Source: Mucilaginibacter terrae | GTDB taxonomy: Bacteria; Bacteroidota; Bacteroidia; Sphingobacteriales; Sphingobacteriaceae | DNA length: 64,000 bases | Assembly (NCBI RefSeq): GCF_031951985.1 | Contig: NZ_JAVLVU010000001.1 | Coordinates: 1,302,001-1,366,000, forward strand | Direction of reading: 5' to 3' | Shown here: positions 7,496 to 17,948 of the stretch, piece after piece | How the letters are laid out: every line of letters begins with the position of its first letter | How positions within the stretch are numbered: position 1 is the first letter of the stretch | The notes under the pieces: model-generated | Database searches by the model: none | The model's input: only the letters and a program-made list of their open reading frames with translations | Told to the model about the DNA's origin: nothing | Program-made: the position numbers and the translations under genes

Positions 7496-10096
7496 CTATC
7501 TTCTATTGATGGTTAGTTTTTGCCCCTTATATGCAACCGTCTTAGGTTTATTTAGCCCTGATGAATTTTTATCATCTATCCAAACCACATTAAAAACATA
7601 TTGAATTGGCGCACCATTATAACTTCCTTTCGCTTTATCAATTGTTAGGCTTTGGTTTCTCTCGTTCCAATGCAATCCTATTTGCCTGGATTTTCCTTTT
7701 TCATAATTGTAATTATCACCTTCATCATTATACAGGGTAAAGTTTCCATAAGCTCCGGTATAAATTCTTATTTCCAAAGTATCGGCCGGGGTTTGTGAGG
7801 CATACTGAATAACTTTTCCCATTGGTATTATTGAGCCCGATTTAACAAATAGCGGTATTTTATCTTGTGGTGAGGCAGCTACTACAGTTTGCCCACCTGG
7901 GTATGCTTTGCCGGTCCAAAAGTCAAACCATTTATAATCTTTAGGTAAATAAACGCTCCGCTCTTTTATGCCCGGCTCGGTAACAGGCGCCACAAGGAAC
8001 GACCTCCCGAACATATATTCATAAGCCTGCCCCACCGCTGTTTGATCATTTTTAAAGTCCATTACCAACGGGCGCATTAATGTAGAACCGCTACTGGACA
8101 CCTGCCAGCCCTCTGAATATATGTATGGTAATAAGCGGTAACGCAGGTTAAGCATAGTGCGCATGTTGGCTTCTACCTGTTCGCCGTATTTCCAGGGCTC
8201 GGTTTCAGTTTGATAACCGTGAATACGGAATATCGGATTAAACGCTCCCCACTGAAACCAACGGGTGAGTATATCGTGATATTTAGGATCGCTATACTGC
8301 GAAGCCCCCGGCCTGAAAAAACCGCCTATATCAGTAGTCCAATAAGGCATACCGGTTAGGGCATAGTTTAAGCCTGCAACTATTTGACGCTTATAAGTAT
8401 CCCAGTCCCAACCAATATCGCCCGACCAGTTAATGGTGCCATAACGTTGCTGCCCCGGGTAGGCCGAACGCGTTAAAATTGCTACCCGTTTATTAGAATC
8501 GGTTGCCCGCTGACCATTGTATATAGCCTTGCTTACCAATAACGGATAAGTTAGCCTGTAAAAATCACCTAAACCATAATATGTTTTTTTACCGGCAAGC
8601 GCATCATTTTCAGGTTCGGTGGCATCCATCCACCATGAATCTACTCCATACTTAAATAAGTTTTCATTCAACGCGTTCCAATGCGTTTTACCGGTTTCGG
8701 GGTTAAAAATATCTATCCAAGGGCTATTAGGGATGTATAAGTTTTTATCTATATAAGGTTTAGCCACTTCCGAACGCTTATCCAGATTTTCCCATACCGA
8801 TAGCGAAAAATGGGCGTTAAGATCGTGGAGCTTCTTAATAAATTTTTCTGGCTCAGGATAATGTGTTTCATCAAACTTAGGAACGCCCCAGCCATACTTG
8901 CCCCAGTATTGCCAATCTTGCACAATTACATCAACGGGTAGTTTTCGTCTTCTAAACTCTTCAATAGTATTAACCAAATGTTCACCAGATGTATAGCGCT
9001 CGCGGCATTGCCAAAAGCCATAAGCCCATTTAGGCAGCATTGGTACGTTGCCCGAAAGATTGCGGTAACTTTTTATAACCTCATCGGCGCTACTACCATA
9101 AAACACTACATAATCCAAATTCTGTGCGTTGGGCGAACTGAAAGTTGTTTGATTACCTGCCTTTTTAAATGATAATTTAGGCGTATTAGTTGCTTTACAA
9201 ACCACCTGAACCGAATGCTCGCCTGCCTTTAGCTTTATTAATTTGCCAACTGCCGGAGGTAACCATTGGTTTGATTGGTCAATTTGTGGAACATCATCTA
9301 TAATTACCAAATGGCGGTTATCCATATCTCCCAAATCGAGCATGAAGGAATACTCGCCATCGTGCTTTACTGTAAACTTACCTGTATACAGCGACTGTCG
9401 CTGCGATATACGCCGGGTTCCAGATGTAGTAGTTACATCTGCTTCCTTTTTGTCGGCAGATGCAGAATCTTTTTTTGTTAAGGTTATAACCTGGTCGGCA
9501 GGATTAAATTCAGTTAAACCATACTGATGCCATAATATACCAAAGCCCCTGCTTGAATATAGAAACGGTATACTGATTTGAGAATTGACCTGTATAAGCT
9601 TGCGACTGATATTTTTGAGGTTGTATTGACCGTCCTGAAATTGCCCAAGCCCAAACAGGTATTCATTAGCAGGTGAATCAAAACTTTGTTCAGCAATGTA
9701 GCAGGCTTCGCCGTGTATTGAACTTGTATCAAGCTTCCTCGAACCAGGCATCTCGCTAAGAAATGTCTTACCGTTTTTATCACTATATGCAATTTTACCA
9801 GTGGCCTTGTTAAATGTTACAGTAACAGCTATTGTACTTAGCGAAATTTGTGCAGGTGTTTCCTTAACTTTAAAATAAGGAACTGAGGGTTTATTCACAA
9901 ATACCAATTCGCGCTCTTCCACTCTCGTTTTGATCCATTGTATTCTGATGGCCTTATCCAACATTGGAATAATTGACAATTTTCCGTTTCCTACATTAAT
10001 TTCAAGCCTGTCTTTAAACACCATGTGTGCTTTGTACGACTGTGCATTTGTAAAAAGAGGAAATATCAGAAAGAATAACAGGAGCTTGATTTTCAT
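7496..10096 (-). CDS. GH31 family glycosidase with PA14 insert, alpha-xylosidase type
   Basis: Removes non-reducing alpha-linked xylose or glucose from oligosaccharides. 866 aa: signal peptide ending FTNAQ, N-terminal beta-sandwich, a PA14-type insert of about residues 235-305 (YTGKFTVKHDGEYSF), then the barrel. Nucleophile is Asp491 in WWMDATEPE and the acid/base is Asp560 in WSGDIGWDW. The PA14 insert and the DATEPE signature are shared with characterised xyloglucan alpha-xylosidases such as Cellvibrio Xyl31A, so alpha-xylosidase is favoured over alpha-glucosidase; that is family knowledge plus inference. A terminator lies between this gene and susD, so its transcription may be partly separate. 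Confidence 0.9.
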   Translation of the reverse strand: MKIKLLLFFLIFPLFTNAQSYKAHMVFKDRLEINVGNGKLSIIPMLDKAIRIQWIKTRVEERELVFVNKPSVPYFKVKETPAQISLSTIAVTVTFNKATGKIAYSDKNGKTFLSEMPGSRKLDTSSIHGEACYIAEQSFDSPANEYLFGLGQFQDGQYNLKNISRKLIQVNSQISIPFLYSSRGFGILWHQYGLTEFNPADQVITLTKKDSASADKKEADVTTTSGTRRISQRQSLYTGKFTVKHDGEYSFMLDLGDMDNRHLVIIDDVPQIDQSNQWLPPAVGKLIKLKAGEHSVQVVCKATNTPKLSFKKAGNQTTFSSPNAQNLDYVVFYGSSADEVIKSYRNLSGNVPMLPKWAYGFWQCRERYTSGEHLVNTIEEFRRRKLPVDVIVQDWQYWGKYGWGVPKFDETHYPEPEKFIKKLHDLNAHFSLSVWENLDKRSEVAKPYIDKNLYIPNSPWIDIFNPETGKTHWNALNENLFKYGVDSWWMDATEPENDALAGKKTYYGLGDFYRLTYPLLVSKAIYNGQRATDSNKRVAILTRSAYPGQQRYGTINWSGDIGWDWDTYKRQIVAGLNYALTGMPYWTTDIGGFFRPGASQYSDPKYHDILTRWFQWGAFNPIFRIHGYQTETEPWKYGEQVEANMRTMLNLRYRLLPYIYSEGWQVSSSGSTLMRPLVMDFKNDQTAVGQAYEYMFGRSFLVAPVTEPGIKERSVYLPKDYKWFDFWTGKAYPGGQTVVAASPQDKIPLFVKSGSIIPMGKVIQYASQTPADTLEIRIYTGAYGNFTLYNDEGDNYNYEKGKSRQIGLHWNERNQSLTIDKAKGSYNGAPIQYVFNVVWIDDKNSSGLNKPKTVAYKGQKLTINRR

Positions 10097-10161
10097 ACAC
10101 GTTCTTAAAAAAATAATTAATCAATTAACGAGCAATCAACATAAATTATGCAGTAGCTCAT

Positions 10162-10189
10162 AAAAAAGGCTGCCCTTACGGACAGCCTT
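10162..10189 (-). terminator. intrinsic terminator after susD
   Basis: Arms 10166-10172 (AAGGCTG) and 10183-10189, with an inner CC/GG pair, precede a run of six T on the minus strand (10162-10167). It lies 28 bases beyond the susD stop and 66 before the GH31 start, and would reduce GH31 and GH10 expression relative to susCD. Confidence 0.75.
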
Positions 10190-10216
10190 ACTACTACATA
10201 TTAACTAAAGTAATCA

Positions 10217-12142
10217 TTAATAACCAGGATTTTGGTAGGCAGCTTTTTCGGCAGCAGAGGCTACCATGTTATCTAACTGCCCTTGCGGTATAGGGCGCAG
10301 ATATAAATGATTATCAATAACACGGGTTACCGTTACCGGAGTATGATCGCCAAACGTTGGACCACAAATTGTAAATGTTTTGGCAACTTGTCCCCAGGTT
10401 TGGGTACGTATTAAATCAAGCCAACGGCCACCTTCGCCATAATACTCACGTGAGCGCTCGGCCAAAATGTAATTTATATCGATAGTTGCAGGTGTTGCAG
10501 TAATCATTGCAGCGCTGTTATCTTCAACTTTAATAACATTTCCGTTGTTGCTAAAACGCCATTTTCCTGCTCTTGCACGTATAACGTTTATTAACTCACG
10601 TGCCGATTTACCAGCTTTTGGCACGGCACCTTTTACCGCAGCTTCGGCCGCAATAAAGTACAGCTCAGAAAATTTAGCAATTGGATAAGGACGGGTGCTA
10701 CCAGCATTTGGCTGACCTAAACCAGTACCATTATCGGTACGGTAAGGACCCATTTTCCAAAGACCAGGATACATAATACGGCTTATACCGCTTGGGTTAA
10801 CAACCCAATCAGCTCTTCCGGGCAATACACCTGCTCCCACATTACCGTTAGCCGCTGCATAAACTACTGCAGAGTTATCATTATCTAAAAATGACAGTAC
10901 AGCGCTACCCGGGGTAATAGGCAATCCGTTTGCATTAGGCAAAGTTGCCGAGGTACTGCCGCCTTTTTGCCAGTTTCCGCGATATACGGTTGTAAATGTT
11001 CCGTCGTATCTTGAATCGTTGGTTTTATCGGCAAAGGTATTTTTAAATACTTCAATTGGTGGAGCCATACGTACCCATGGGCGGCCCAATGGCTGTTCGG
11101 CAGCACGTAACACTGAGTTTTCAGGACCACTTTTAAGTGTTGGATAATTCCAGGTCATCATCCAGCCCGCAAAGTTATCAGGCGCACCACCGCTACCAAA
11201 TGTTAAACTGCCGCCGTTGTATTTCTCGCTGGCCTGAGTGTGGTCTGCGTATAATACAATTTCGCTGTTACGGTCGTTTGAACCAAGGTTAACATCATAA
11301 TACGTTGGCTGCAGTTTAAAGAATGATCCAGGATCATCAATACCGGTGGTGGCTACATCATACGCCTGCTGAAAATACCAGTTGGCATCATGCGAGTCAG
11401 GATCGGTACGGTTTGCAGCCGGATAAGTTGGTATGCTGTTTGGGTTTTGTAACCACCAGCCATAAGTTAAATATGCTTTTGAAAGCATTAAGCGTGCTGC
11501 GGTTTTGGTTAAACCACCAGTTACGCGTCCAACTGCGGGCAAATCTTTAATGGCTTGCAACAAATCAGGAAATACAGCCTTGGTATATACTTCGGGCACG
11601 GTATTACGTTTTGAATTGGTTGAAGGATTGATATTGAACTTTAAATCACCCGAGCCCAAATCAAGCGGAACGCCGCCAAATGTTTGTACCAGCAAAAAGT
11701 AGTAATAAGCACGAAAGAATCTTGCTTCGGCAATTAAGGCGGGAGAAATACCTACAGTAGAAGCATTTTCAATTACCCCGCTGGCAGTGTTTATAGTAGG
11801 ATATGATTCGCCCCATAATATACTGCTTGGGAAACTTGTTGACTGTATTATACCAACACCCGAGCAATCATAATCTTTAAAGTTACCGTCGGCGCTTTGG
11901 CCCCATGTAGCTTCATCGGTACCGGTAACGCCCGAGTTATAATAATAGGCCTGGCCGTATACATTACGTAAACGGGCATACATAGCTGTTAACCCGCCAT
12001 TAACGCCCTGCTCAGTTTTAAAAAAATCAGGGGTGAATGTAGCTCTCGGTGTTTCATCGAGTATTTTGCTGCAACCTGCCGATAAAAAGAGGGCAAATAG
12101 CGCAGATCCTATAATGGTTTTAGTTTTTAAATTTTTCATCAC
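10217..12142 (-). CDS. SusD/RagB-family glycan-binding lipoprotein
   Basis: 641 aa outer-membrane lipoprotein with lipobox LSAGCSK. The N-terminal region carries the SusD TPR helices (LIAEARFFRAYYYFLLVQTFGG near residue 135), and the C-terminal SusD/RagB domain shows AAVKGA, ELINVIRARAGK, LAERSREYYGEGGRWLDL and the ending QNPGY. At 641 aa it is longer than the other SusD proteins here (about 550 aa). Translation may start at the first or second of two adjacent ATGs. It begins seven bases after the upstream susC stop, so they form one operon. Likely ligand is a xylan- or xyloglucan-type oligosaccharide, by context only. Confidence 0.95.
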   Translation of the reverse strand: MMKNLKTKTIIGSALFALFLSAGCSKILDETPRATFTPDFFKTEQGVNGGLTAMYARLRNVYGQAYYYNSGVTGTDEATWGQSADGNFKDYDCSGVGIIQSTSFPSSILWGESYPTINTASGVIENASTVGISPALIAEARFFRAYYYFLLVQTFGGVPLDLGSGDLKFNINPSTNSKRNTVPEVYTKAVFPDLLQAIKDLPAVGRVTGGLTKTAARLMLSKAYLTYGWWLQNPNSIPTYPAANRTDPDSHDANWYFQQAYDVATTGIDDPGSFFKLQPTYYDVNLGSNDRNSEIVLYADHTQASEKYNGGSLTFGSGGAPDNFAGWMMTWNYPTLKSGPENSVLRAAEQPLGRPWVRMAPPIEVFKNTFADKTNDSRYDGTFTTVYRGNWQKGGSTSATLPNANGLPITPGSAVLSFLDNDNSAVVYAAANGNVGAGVLPGRADWVVNPSGISRIMYPGLWKMGPYRTDNGTGLGQPNAGSTRPYPIAKFSELYFIAAEAAVKGAVPKAGKSARELINVIRARAGKWRFSNNGNVIKVEDNSAAMITATPATIDINYILAERSREYYGEGGRWLDLIRTQTWGQVAKTFTICGPTFGDHTPVTVTRVIDNHLYLRPIPQGQLDNMVASAAEKAAYQNPGY

Positions 12143-12149
12143 TATTCAC

Positions 12150-15100
12150 TTAAAATGACACATTCAGTCCAAGAATAAAATTACGGGTAGAAGGCGTGTT
12201 AGTGCCAATAGTTAACAAGCGGCGCTGCGATTGAGGAAGAGCCACGGCTGCATTCTCATTACCATAAGAGTTTGTTTCTGGGTCCATACCCGATTCTTTA
12301 TGATAAGGCGAGAATAATACAAAGGCATTTTGCACGGTGAAATATGCACGTGCTCTAAATGTACTTACTTTAGGCATCAGCTTGTTTAAGTCATAACCTA
12401 ATGTAATAGTACGTATTTTTAGATACGATGCATCAAAATAGCCCAGTGTACTACCATATTTAGGGTTATCGCCTGATAAAATGCCACCTGGCTTAGGGTA
12501 TCTCGCACCGGTATTTGATGGCGTCCAATAATCAACATTAATATTGTTACGACGACCGGTAAGCAAGTTAAGGTAACCACCCGATCCGTAAAGCGTACTG
12601 TTTAAAATACCGCCACTTTTAAATACACCAACCATATTAAAATCAAAGCCTTTGTAAGCTAAGCGGGTATTAAAGCCACCTTGAAAATCAGGGTCGGTCT
12701 CAATAATCTGGCGGTCGGCTGCACCTATAGGTCGTACAGGCTGGCCGTTGGCATTGTAATCGCCAGTGTATTTAACTTTAATCATACCAACGTTACCGCC
12801 CGGTTCCAAAACGCTAAGGTATTGATCGCCCTGCTGCCATAAACCCTGGTATTGGTAATCAAAAATAGAGTTAATGTTATAACCTACAAACCAGCTGTTA
12901 CCTTCGTTTCGGTCTTGACCTGAGGTAAGTGCCACCAATTTATTCCGGTTAAGATACAAGTTAACACCTAAGTCCCAAGTAAGGCCTTTGGGGTTATCCA
13001 GGATGGTTCCGTTTAAAGCTAACTCCACGCCTCTGTTTTGGCTACGGCCAACATTGGCAGTAATGGCGCTCACACCGGCTGTTGATGGCAAAGCCTGATC
13101 GAGAAGTAAGTTTTTGGTGTTAGTTAAGTAATACTCTACCCTACCAGTTAACCGGTGCTTAAGTACCGAAAAATCAATAGCCGCATTCCATGTATCTGAA
13201 TATTCCCATCCTAAGGCGTCGTTAGGAGTGCGGGTAACATCATAACCAGTAGCAAAGTTTGAATCGCCGAAGTTGTATTGGCGAATACCTAAAGTACCCA
13301 AAGTTTGGTAAGGCCCCACTGCCTGGTTAGCAGTTTGGCCGTAACCGCCGGTAATTTTTAAGTTATCGAGGAATGAAATGCCTTTGGCAAACGATTCATT
13401 AGTTATATTCCAGCCTGCAGAAACAGCCGGGAACCTTTTCCATTTTTTACCTGGCGCTAAACGCGATGAACCATCAGCTCTTAAAGTAGCACTTAAAAAG
13501 TAACGGTTGTCGTATGCATATAACACACGTCCCATCCATGAATTTAAACCGGTAACCTGGTATACACCATCGCCAATAACCGGATCAACCAATGCCTGAC
13601 CCAAATTATAAAACTGGAAAGCATCTGAAGGAATGTTACGGGCAGTCATGAATGAACTGTTGAATTTATTTTGCTCGGCCGAGTATAATGCCAATACGTT
13701 GATGCTATGTTTTTCAGCAAAAGTACGGTCATAGGTAAGCAGGTTTTCAACCGTCCAGTGGTAGTTGTGCGAGTTGTCTACACGACCTCTTGAAAGTTCG
13801 GTTACGTTGGTGCTGCCCACGCCCTGGCCGGTATAGCTACCGTAATTTGATTGCCTGTAATCTAAACCAAGGTTAAGGCGGTATTTTAAACCTTTAACAC
13901 CCGGAATTTTCACTTCGCCATACATAGAATTGTAAGATGCAAAAGCCCTTGTTTCGTCAAGCCATTTGTCTTGCAGGCCCTCTACCACGCCACGGGTAAA
14001 AACATAGCTCTCATCAAGCGGCATTTTAATGGTTCTTTTTAAGCTACCATCGGCATTATAAGGGTTTGCCAGTGGCGAGTTGCTCAGGTTACCATAAATA
14101 CCAACCTGGTTACCTTGGGTAAGGTTGTAATTGCTATTGTTTGTAAAACCAACTTTTACATATTGGCCTACTGCCTGATCAACCGAAGCACGGAATGTAT
14201 AACGTGTGTAACGTTGTGTTGGAATAACGCCTTGGTTTTGATAATAGCCACCACCAAAATTGTAAGCGCCACCTTTGCTTCCGCCTGATACGCCTACATC
14301 GTGGCTGTTTACATACCCGGTTCTGTACAATAGGTCTTGCCAATCGGTGTTAACATTATCAGCCTCATCAATACCTGGTGTAGTATATAAATTGGCCGCT
14401 TTACGTAATGCTAAAAACTCCGGGCCGTTCATCATATCATAACGTGCAAACACTGTTTGTGCACCTGCATAAGCATTATAGGTAATTTTAGCATCTGCTC
14501 CGGCTTGCCCCCTATTGGTAGTAACCAAAATTACACCATTGGCACCACGCGAACCGTAAATAGCAGTTGCCGACGCATCTTTTAAGATGTCGATGCTTTT
14601 TACATCGTTAGGGTTAATGTCGCCGAGGTTACCCACAAACGGAATACCGTCTAGCACAATTAACGGGTCGTTGCTGGCAGTTAGCGAGCGCTGACCACGA
14701 ATAAGGATCTGCATGTTAGCACCCGGCTTAGTATTGGTTTGGGTAAGCTCAACGCCTGGTAAGCGACCTTGCAATGCTTGCGAAATATTTGGCGCAGGCA
14801 CATCGCGTAATTTTTCACCACCTATTGAGGCTACCGAACCGGTAACTGCTTCACGGCGTTGTGTGCCGTAACCTATTACTACAACCTCGGTTAGGTCTTT
14901 GCCACTTGCACGGCCTAAGGCAATAGCACCTACGTTAGCGGTTTCTGGGGTAATATTTTTAATTACATCGGTGTAGCCTATAAATGATATAGTAATACTC
15001 TTTGTTCCGTTCGGAACGTTTAAGGTAAAATTACCATCAACCGTGGCTGAAGTTGCGGTTGTTGTACCTGTGATGCTGACAGTAGCACCGGCCAGGGGCT

Positions 15101-15233
15101 CGTTTTTTTCATCAACCACTTTTCCTTTTACCGGAAAAGTTTGAGCATAAGTTGCTATAGAAATAATGTTCAGCAAAATAATCAGCGAACAATACTTCCA
15201 ATATTTTATATTATTAAGTCGAATTTTTCTCAT
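12150..15233 (-). CDS. SusC/RagA-family TonB-linked outer membrane transporter
   Basis: 1027 aa importer forming a complex with the SusD encoded seven bases downstream. Signal peptide ends at TYAQ; a carboxypeptidase-like domain follows (VKGKVVDEKNEPLAGATVS, residues 35-110), then VVVIGYGTQRR, plug motifs ILIRGQRSLT, IVLDGIPF and SIDILKDASATAIYGSRGANG, and a barrel ending LGLNVSF. It heads the xylan-type locus and is preceded by about 490 AT-rich bases without a gene. No anti-sigma-interacting N-terminal STN domain is present, which fits regulation by something other than an ECF sigma/anti-sigma pair. Confidence 0.96.
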   Translation of the reverse strand: MRKIRLNNIKYWKYCSLIILLNIISIATYAQTFPVKGKVVDEKNEPLAGATVSITGTTTATSATVDGNFTLNVPNGTKSITISFIGYTDVIKNITPETANVGAIALGRASGKDLTEVVVIGYGTQRREAVTGSVASIGGEKLRDVPAPNISQALQGRLPGVELTQTNTKPGANMQILIRGQRSLTASNDPLIVLDGIPFVGNLGDINPNDVKSIDILKDASATAIYGSRGANGVILVTTNRGQAGADAKITYNAYAGAQTVFARYDMMNGPEFLALRKAANLYTTPGIDEADNVNTDWQDLLYRTGYVNSHDVGVSGGSKGGAYNFGGGYYQNQGVIPTQRYTRYTFRASVDQAVGQYVKVGFTNNSNYNLTQGNQVGIYGNLSNSPLANPYNADGSLKRTIKMPLDESYVFTRGVVEGLQDKWLDETRAFASYNSMYGEVKIPGVKGLKYRLNLGLDYRQSNYGSYTGQGVGSTNVTELSRGRVDNSHNYHWTVENLLTYDRTFAEKHSINVLALYSAEQNKFNSSFMTARNIPSDAFQFYNLGQALVDPVIGDGVYQVTGLNSWMGRVLYAYDNRYFLSATLRADGSSRLAPGKKWKRFPAVSAGWNITNESFAKGISFLDNLKITGGYGQTANQAVGPYQTLGTLGIRQYNFGDSNFATGYDVTRTPNDALGWEYSDTWNAAIDFSVLKHRLTGRVEYYLTNTKNLLLDQALPSTAGVSAITANVGRSQNRGVELALNGTILDNPKGLTWDLGVNLYLNRNKLVALTSGQDRNEGNSWFVGYNINSIFDYQYQGLWQQGDQYLSVLEPGGNVGMIKVKYTGDYNANGQPVRPIGAADRQIIETDPDFQGGFNTRLAYKGFDFNMVGVFKSGGILNSTLYGSGGYLNLLTGRRNNINVDYWTPSNTGARYPKPGGILSGDNPKYGSTLGYFDASYLKIRTITLGYDLNKLMPKVSTFRARAYFTVQNAFVLFSPYHKESGMDPETNSYGNENAAVALPQSQRRLLTIGTNTPSTRNFILGLNVSF

Positions 15234-15724
15234 GTTTTATTGGATTTAAACTGTGCATTCAATTGGTTCATAGCTACGTGTCCTTGACAGCAGCAGGGAA
15301 TGAAAAAGTTTATGTCTTCATCTCTATCAGGTAATTTATTTACCATTTCAATATAGCGTCTTGTTGAATTAGATTTCCTGCAATCGATTACAAAAAATCT
15401 TATAAATTAATAGGCTAAATCACAAATGGCAAAACGGCTTATAAAATTTAATTGGTTTATATTTTTAATTGGTGTTGAATGTAACAAAAAAGTTAACAAG
15501 CAACGGTGCTAATTTCAGTGATTTGATATTTGTGGAATATCTTTTTTGACTAAAATGATGGAATAATTGTTCAAATAAATGTTGCACATATATAACATTT
15601 GAGCAAAAATTAGCATAATGCAGCTATTTAAGAAGGTTTTTATCAAATCTCTTATAATCTTAATTAAGAAAAATAGACTTTCTAAAATTGGCTAATCATA
15701 CCAATCCGGCACATGCCCTCATAA
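15234..15724. other. gene-free spacer upstream of susC
   Basis: About 490 AT-rich bases between the susC start and the GH43 stop. It must contain the susC promoter, but I found no exact TAnnTTTG element on the minus strand here. No strong hairpin, repeat or open frame is visible. Confidence 0.5.
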
Positions 15725-16684
15725 TTATTTCGCAGGCTTTACCCCTTCAGTTGTCTGTACAATTTCTTTAATTGTTCCATCAGGATTATAATACATGTAA
15801 TCAACACAAATTGACCGGCGATAACTGCCACCGGTTGGCAAGGAGCCATTATGATAGAAGAAATAGGATTTGCCTTTAAAATCAATTATACCCGGATGAG
15901 TGGTAAAACTATTAGGCACATTTTTTTGAATGATGCCTCGATAGGTCCAAGGACCAGCCGGATTAGTTGCCGTACAATACTCGATCATTTCGGGTTTAGT
16001 ACCGGCACTGGCATATACAAGATAGTATAATTTTTCACGCTTATACACCCACGGACCTTCAATATAATTTTGTGGTTTGAATACTGAAATCTGTCCGTCC
16101 ATCTCGATCATATTTTTCTTGAGTTTAACCCATTTACAACTGCCGTTGCCCCAAAATAAATAAGCTTGCCCGTCATCGTCAATAAATACAGTTGGATCAA
16201 TATCTTTCCAGCCATGCTTGGTGTCGGTTGTCATTTCGTGGGTGATAAGGGCTTTGCCAATGGCATCTTTAAAAGGCCCGGTAGGACTATCGGAAACAGC
16301 AACTCCTATGGCTGAGCCACCTTTGCTATCGGCATTACTTTTATGAAAGGTAGAAACAAACCAATAAAACTTCCCATCGCGCTCAATACACTGTGCGGCA
16401 TAAGCATCACCTGTAGCCCACGAAAAAGTTTGGGGGGAAAGCAAAACGCCATGATCTTTCCAGTTCACCATGTCTTTTGAAGAGAAAACATGCCAATCGG
16501 GCATTTTGTAATTAGTAGCCGTTACCGATGCAGTATCATGCCCGGTATATAAATAAACTGTTCCTTTGTGAACTATTGGAGCAGGGTCGGCAGTAAAAAT
16601 GTCTTTAATAATTGGGTTTTGTGCTTTTAAGCTGAAACTAATAATCACTGTAAGTAACAGGGCTAATAAATTTTTCTTCATCAT
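15725..16684 (-). CDS. GH43 family glycosidase (beta-xylosidase / arabinofuranosidase type)
   Basis: About 320 aa, a single five-bladed propeller behind a signal peptide ending at SLKAQ. Catalytic set: base Asp in FTADPAPI near residue 33, pKa-modulating Asp in DIDPTVFIDDDG, acid Glu in YIEGPWVYK. The open frame extends 16 codons further to an ATG at 16732, but the ATG pair at 16684/16681 directly precedes the signal peptide and is preferred. GH43 members remove xylose or arabinose from hemicellulose; which one cannot be settled from sequence. It follows the susC promoter region in the same orientation and faces a divergent esterase gene. Confidence 0.9.
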   Translation of the reverse strand: MMKKNLLALLLTVIISFSLKAQNPIIKDIFTADPAPIVHKGTVYLYTGHDTASVTATNYKMPDWHVFSSKDMVNWKDHGVLLSPQTFSWATGDAYAAQCIERDGKFYWFVSTFHKSNADSKGGSAIGVAVSDSPTGPFKDAIGKALITHEMTTDTKHGWKDIDPTVFIDDDGQAYLFWGNGSCKWVKLKKNMIEMDGQISVFKPQNYIEGPWVYKREKLYYLVYASAGTKPEMIEYCTATNPAGPWTYRGIIQKNVPNSFTTHPGIIDFKGKSYFFYHNGSLPTGGSYRRSICVDYMYYNPDGTIKEIVQTTEGVKPAK

Positions 16685-16750
16685 TATAATTGGTTTATGT
16701 TGGTGCCCTTCAAGGCAAGCATTTGCGGGCATGGTTTATAAGGTATACTT

Positions 16751-16758
16751 CAAAAATA
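16751..16758 (-). promoter_or_regulatory. -7 element for the GH43 gene
   Basis: The minus strand reads TATTTTTG, fitting TAnnTTTG, about 67 bases before the preferred GH43 start. No TTTG lies at the expected upstream spacing, so support is partial. Confidence 0.3.
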
Positions 16759-16921
16759 GGCTCAAATCATAATCATCTGTGCGCTTATTGTATAAATATC
16801 AGCAATATATGTATAGTAGTTATATAATTTTATTATTGTCATAAGGTGTATGCAACCTGCGGTTTAAACATAAATCACACAAATTTTAACATCTGTGCAA
16901 TAAACCATTTTACCAGCATGC

Positions 16922-16929
16922 TATATTTG
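16922..16929 (+). promoter_or_regulatory. -7 element for the secreted hydrolase gene
   Basis: TATATTTG fits TAnnTTTG and lies 59 bases before the start codon at 16989, giving a leader of about 50 bases. The upstream -33 box is not recognisable. Confidence 0.35.
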
Positions 16930-16988
16930 ATTAACCAATTAGTACACGCATAAAGTGTGGTTTTAAATTACATCACATACCTAAAATT

Positions 16989-17906
16989 ATGATCAATTTA
17001 TTAAAATCCGGCCTTAGAGTGGTTGCGTTTACATTATTCGCTGCTTCCCCTTTTGCGATTTACGCACAAGCCAACACTCCTGATAAAGCAACCTCACGGG
17101 TAATTGAAGATGGTGGCACAGGCGCATATAAAGCTATAATGCTACAAGAAAGCTCCTTACCAACCCACACTATTTTCCGGCCGCAGGATTTAAAACCATT
17201 TGGCCGTAAAGAAAAACTTCCAATTATTGCCTGGGGAAACGGGGCTTGTGCTAATTCGCCATGGGAACACCTCAACTTTTTATCGGAAGTAGCCTCGCAC
17301 GGGTTCCTGGTGGTAGCCATTGGCCCTATGCCACAGGAGGGCGAAAAAGGCAGCGGTCGGTCGGTATCATCACAAATGACGGATGCTATTAACTGGACTA
17401 TTGCACAAAACAGCGATAAAAGCAGTCCGTTATTTAACAAGCTGGATATAACAAAAATTGCAGTAAGTGGTATGTCATGTGGTGGATTGCAAACATTAGA
17501 AGTGGCACCCGATCCAAGAATTACTACTGCTGTTGTTTGCAATAGCGGCATTTTGGGTCAACCGGGTAGCGGGATGCCGGGCATGCCTGCCCTTACAAAA
17601 GATCAATTGCTAAAGTTACATACCCCTACCCTATACTTGTTAGGCGGAGAAAAAGATATTGCCTATAAAAACGGCATGGATGACTTTAAGCGTATTAACC
17701 ACGTACCCGTGTTTGTGGCTAATTTAGATGTTGGCCACGGTGGAACATACAGCAAACCCCATGGAGGCGAATTTGCCAAAGTAGCAACAGCCTGGTACCA
17801 ATGGCAGTTAAAGGGTGATAGAACTGCCGGTTTGTTGTTTAACGGAAATCCGGCAGGTATTTCCAAATACCCTCAATGGACTTCGGAAAAGAAAAACTTA
17901 GATTAA
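16989..17906 (+). CDS. secreted alpha/beta hydrolase, probable esterase
   Basis: 305 aa with a signal peptide ending FAIYAQA. The nucleophile elbow is SGMSCGG with Ser163; LPIIAWGNGACANSP carries the oxyanion region and VGHGGTYSKPHGGEF probably carries the catalytic His. The fold is that of the dienelactone-hydrolase/PET-hydrolase-like group, which includes polysaccharide esterases of xylan loci. It is divergent from GH43 with a 300-bp shared promoter region. An acetyl or feruloyl esterase role on xylan is plausible by location only; the two Cys residues (GACANS, MSCGG) could form a disulphide near the active site. Confidence 0.8.
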   Translation: MINLLKSGLRVVAFTLFAASPFAIYAQANTPDKATSRVIEDGGTGAYKAIMLQESSLPTHTIFRPQDLKPFGRKEKLPIIAWGNGACANSPWEHLNFLSEVASHGFLVVAIGPMPQEGEKGSGRSVSSQMTDAINWTIAQNSDKSSPLFNKLDITKIAVSGMSCGGLQTLEVAPDPRITTAVVCNSGILGQPGSGMPGMPALTKDQLLKLHTPTLYLLGGEKDIAYKNGMDDFKRINHVPVFVANLDVGHGGTYSKPHGGEFAKVATAWYQWQLKGDRTAGLLFNGNPAGISKYPQWTSEKKNLD

Positions 17907-17948
17907 CTCTCGCTAAACAATACACCATTAAACCTATAATATTTATTT

